From Hwanghaeella sp965227365 (GTDB lineage Bacteria > Pseudomonadota > Alphaproteobacteria > UBA8366 > Aestuariispiraceae), in assembly GCF_965227365.1 (NCBI RefSeq), contig NZ_OZ245754.1:3100001-3164000 (forward strand): DNA of 64,000 bases, written 5' to 3'. Below the pieces are notes generated by a model. That model was not told the DNA's origin. It searched no databases and saw only the letters and a program-made list of their open reading frames with translations. Each line of letters opens with the position of its first letter. Position 1 is the stretch's first letter. Below, piece by piece: positions 61,602 to 64,000 of the stretch. A program made the position numbers and the translations under genes.

Positions 61602-62989
61602 CCGCCATCAGGCTCCGTGGCTTGTTCCGCCTCCGGTTCATGATCCGGAGCCGGCATGTCGCCATAGGGCATGCCGAGGATTTGGGCCAGCGTCTGATAA
61701 CCCTGCTCCAGAGACGCCTGCTCACTCTGCATTTGCGCAATGAACCTGTCCAAATCGTCGAAATAATGGATCGCTTCGTCGACTTGTGGATCGGATCCCC
61801 TGCGATAAGCGCCGAGACGGACCAATTCGGCCATGTCTTCATAGGTCGACAGCAATTGACGGGCGCGGTTCACGACCGCGTTCTGCTCCTCGGAATTACA
61901 GCCCGGCATCGAGCGGGATACGGACCGCAGGATGTTGACCGCCGGATAACGGTTCCGATGCGCGATCGTTCGGTCCAGCACGATATGGCCGTCCAGGATC
62001 CCCCGAACGGCGTCGGATATGGGCTCATTATGGTCGTCGCCTTCGACCAGCACGGTGAAAATGCCGGTAATGTCCCCGGCGCCGACGCCGGGGCCGGCGC
62101 GTTCCAACAGTTTCGGCAGTTCCGCGAAGACCGTTGGGGTATACCCCTTGCTCGCCGGCGGCTCCCCGGCGCTGAGACCGATCTCCCGCTGGGCCATGGC
62201 GAAACGGGTGACAGAATCCATCAGGCACAGGACCTCCCGCCCCTGATCACGCCAATATTCGGCAACCGCCATGGTCATATAGGCGGCTTCACGCCGCATC
62301 AGCGCGCTTTCGTCGGAGGTCGCCACGACAACCACGCTGCGCGCCAGACCTTCCTCACCCAATTGGTCTTGAATGAATTCTTGCACCTCACGGCCACGTT
62401 CGCCGATCAATCCGATGACGATGACCTCCGCACTCGAATAACGCGCCATCATCGACATCAGAATGGACTTCCCGACGCCGGAACCGGCGAAAATGCCCAT
62501 GCGCTGGCCCTGACAGATCGTGGTGAAGGTGTTGAGACAACGAACCCCCAGATCAACCTTGGGCCCCAACCTGTTTCTGGTATGTGCCGGCGGGGGCTGA
62601 TTACGGATCGGCATCGGCCGGTCCCCCCGCGGGAGGGAGGCGCCGCCGTCGATCGGCTCACCGAAAGCATTGATGACACGGCCCAGCCATTCAGGATGCG
62701 GCCGAACCACCGGTTCGGACTGGATCAACTCCGCCTTGCTGCCGAGACCGACCCCTTCCAAAGGGCCGTAAGGCATGGCAAGGGCGAGCCCGTCCCGAAA
62801 TCCGACGACCTCGCACCGGACGCGCCGTCCGCCCCGCGCGATCAGATCGCAACGGTCACCGATAGAGAGATAACCCGATACGCCGCCGATCTGAAGCAAC
62901 ATGCCCTGAATACCGATCACCTTGCCGGAGACCTGGGCGACAGGAATTCGGGATACCTCCGCTTGGGCCTGTTGGAGGGGTGAAGACAT
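61598..62989 (-). CDS. fliI: flagellar protein export ATPase FliI
   Basis: A 463-aa F1-beta-like ATPase powering flagellar export. Walker A is AGSGVGKS (168-175), and the Walker B region is VLCLMDSVTRFAMAQREIGL. The family signature PTVFAELPKLLERAG and the FTVLVEGDDHNEPI loop are present. It is divergent from ctrA. CtrA controls flagellar genes in many alphaproteobacteria. Confidence 0.97.
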   Translation of the reverse strand: MSSPLQQAQAEVSRIPVAQVSGKVIGIQGMLLQIGGVSGYLSIGDRCDLIARGGRRVRCEVVGFRDGLALAMPYGPLEGVGLGSKAELIQSEPVVRPHPEWLGRVINAFGEPIDGGASLPRGDRPMPIRNQPPPAHTRNRLGPKVDLGVRCLNTFTTICQGQRMGIFAGSGVGKSILMSMMARYSSAEVIVIGLIGERGREVQEFIQDQLGEEGLARSVVVVATSDESALMRREAAYMTMAVAEYWRDQGREVLCLMDSVTRFAMAQREIGLSAGEPPASKGYTPTVFAELPKLLERAGPGVGAGDITGIFTVLVEGDDHNEPISDAVRGILDGHIVLDRTIAHRNRYPAVNILRSVSRSMPGCNSEEQNAVVNRARQLLSTYEDMAELVRLGAYRRGSDPQVDEAIHYFDDLDRFIAQMQSEQASLEQGYQTLAQILGMPYGDMPAPDHEPEAEQATEPDGG

Positions 62990-63269
62990 GGGTTAGCCTT
63001 GCTTCAAATAGTATAAGATCGGACGCATAAAAATAATCTTTATCCCAACTCTTCGCCAGTAGCGAGGAAACAGCCGGTAATTATTGTTTTGGCACAAGAG
63101 ATTACATCGATTCCCTTTGGTCTGGCCATTTTTGTTAACAATGTTTAACATTGTCTGCTAGCATATCGGTACACCGCTACGCATTGAAGGCAAAATATGT
63201 CCAGCGAATCGCGGCGATAAGGCCTTAGGACAGTCCGCGCAGAATGTCGGTCGCTTGAGGGGAACGGAA
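62990..63269. promoter_or_regulatory. fliI-ctrA divergent promoter region with CtrA-like boxes
   Basis: TTAACAAT at 63135 and TTAACATT at 63145 are direct repeats offset by 10 bp, each one or two mismatches from the CtrA half-site TTAACCAT. They overlap a palindrome CAATGTT-T-AACATTG (63139-63153). One GANTC (GATTC, 63109-63113), the CcrM methylation site, lies just upstream. These suggest CtrA autoregulation and coordinated control of fliI. Confidence 0.5.
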
Positions 63270-63968
63270 ATGAGAGTGCTTCTAGTCGAAGATGATCCGT
63301 CAATGGCCCGGAGCATCGAAATGATGCTTCAGTCAGAAGGGTATGTCATCGACCTTACTGAATTCGGGGAAGACGGCCTCGAAATCGGAAAGATTTACGA
63401 TTACGACTTGATCATCCTTGATCTCGTCCTTCCGGATATTGACGGGTACGAAGTCCTGCGGCGCCTCCGCGATGCCCGGGTCCAGACTCCTATCCTGATA
63501 CTGTCGGGCCTCACCGAAATGGACCACAAGATCAAGGGCCTCGGCTTCGGAGCCGACGACTATCTGACCAAGCCATTCGACCGGCGGGAACTCCTGGCGC
63601 GAATACAGGCGGTGATCCGACGGTCCAAGGGGCATGCAAAATCGGAAATCCTCTGCGGCCCGCTCAAGGTTCTGCTGGATTCGAAATCCGCGGAAGTCGA
63701 CGGAAAACCGGTTCACCTGACCGGCAAGGAATACGGCATCCTGGAACTCCTGGCTCTGCGTAAGGGAACGACGCTGACCAAGGAAATGTTCCTGAACCAT
63801 CTTTATGGCGGCATGGACGAACCGGAAGCGAAGATCATTGACGTTTTCGTCTGTAAGCTCAGGAAGAAACTCTCCGTCGCCACGGGCGGTCACAACTTCA
63901 TCGAAACCGTCTGGGGCCGCGGCTATGTTCTGCGGGAACCCGACGAACCGGTCGCTAAAGCGAGTTGA
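63270..63968 (+). CDS. ctrA: cell-cycle response regulator CtrA
   Basis: A 232-aa OmpR-family response regulator with the receiver start MRVLLVEDDPSMARSIEMML, phospho-acceptor Asp51 (LIILDLVLPD), and the switch segment DDYLTKPFDRRELLARI. The winged-helix domain (about 124-232; LTGKEYGILELLALRKG, KIIDVFVCKLRKKL, ETVWGRGYVL) is nearly that of Caulobacter CtrA. Start 63270 has GAGGGGAA just upstream; an in-frame codon at 63255 would add five residues. Divergent from fliI. No terminator is seen before the window ends at 64000. Confidence 0.97.
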   Translation: MRVLLVEDDPSMARSIEMMLQSEGYVIDLTEFGEDGLEIGKIYDYDLIILDLVLPDIDGYEVLRRLRDARVQTPILILSGLTEMDHKIKGLGFGADDYLTKPFDRRELLARIQAVIRRSKGHAKSEILCGPLKVLLDSKSAEVDGKPVHLTGKEYGILELLALRKGTTLTKEMFLNHLYGGMDEPEAKIIDVFVCKLRKKLSVATGGHNFIETVWGRGYVLREPDEPVAKAS

Positions 63969-64000
63969 CCAACGCCGCTGCCCTCATCGCAGCATGACAC

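Noticed and set aside
61361..62983. 540-codon plus-strand frame opposite fliI
   Set aside because: Shadow frame of fliI and fliJ, with no recognisable protein features.

Overview
The window reads as GC-rich chromosomal DNA of a free-living, flagellated alphaproteobacterium, most likely close to Rhodospirillales. The reasons are the order zapA - 6S RNA - 5-formyltetrahydrofolate cyclo-ligase, a tkt-gap ... DhnA-type aldolase-thiE neighbourhood, a CtrA regulator facing fliI-fliJ, an RpoH-type promoter with a ROSE-like leader on a small heat-shock gene, and many MDR/SDR/GNAT genes. Genus cannot be fixed from sequence reading alone. I see no transposase, integrase, phage gene, CRISPR array, tRNA or rRNA; base composition looks even throughout.

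Layout. 1-2.3 kb: minus-strand housekeeping block (YmdB-type phosphoesterase cut by the window edge, folate cyclo-ligase, 6S RNA, ZapA, ZapB-like coiled coil). 2.6-10.1 kb: central carbon genes (tkt, gap, class I fba, thiE), interrupted by a glutamine amidotransferase, an SDR, a VOC protein and a small membrane protein; pgk is absent. 10.1-14.5 kb: a two-gene unit of glycine-zipper/SH3 lipoprotein and a large secreted beta-propeller/caspase-fold protein. 14.8-17 kb: GlxA-type regulator facing a Tat-leader alpha/beta hydrolase. 17-21.7 kb: amino-acid-type ABC importer without its ATPase, an RpiR regulator, and the ureide catabolism genes allE and allA. 22-24.8 kb: EpmA facing its substrate EF-P, then an inositol monophosphatase. 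25-29.2 kb: a three-gene envelope unit made of a Pro/Ala-rich OmpA-domain protein, a MotA/TolQ-like channel and a MotB-like protein with a very long coiled coil. 29.2-35.7 kb: FAD oxidoreductase and XRE-cupin regulator, a cytoplasmic chemoreceptor fused to a LivJ-like binding domain, L31, and IbpA-type Hsp20. 35.9-42.3 kb: GST, tryptophan 2,3-dioxygenase, GFA protein, TetR facing an IorAB-type molybdenum hydroxylase, and a VPLPA-CTERM-like surface protein. 42.4-50.3 kb: thioesterase, hydrolase, O-acetylhomoserine sulfhydrylase, a 640-bp gene-free stretch with two candidate sRNAs, two MDR oxidoreductases, CysH and a GNAT gene with a probable nonsense codon. 50.5-57.8 kb: aminotransferases, two acyl-CoA ligases and a zinc-ribbon metallopeptidase. 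57.9-64 kb: PAS protein, diguanylate cyclase, D-aminoacylase, fliJ-fliI and ctrA.

The least ordinary parts are the motor-like envelope unit, the chemoreceptor/binding-protein fusion without membrane segments, the lipoprotein-caspase pair, the two facing sRNA candidates with complementary segments, and the layered heat control of hsp20. All functional statements rest on motif recognition by eye; no database search or folding program was run.
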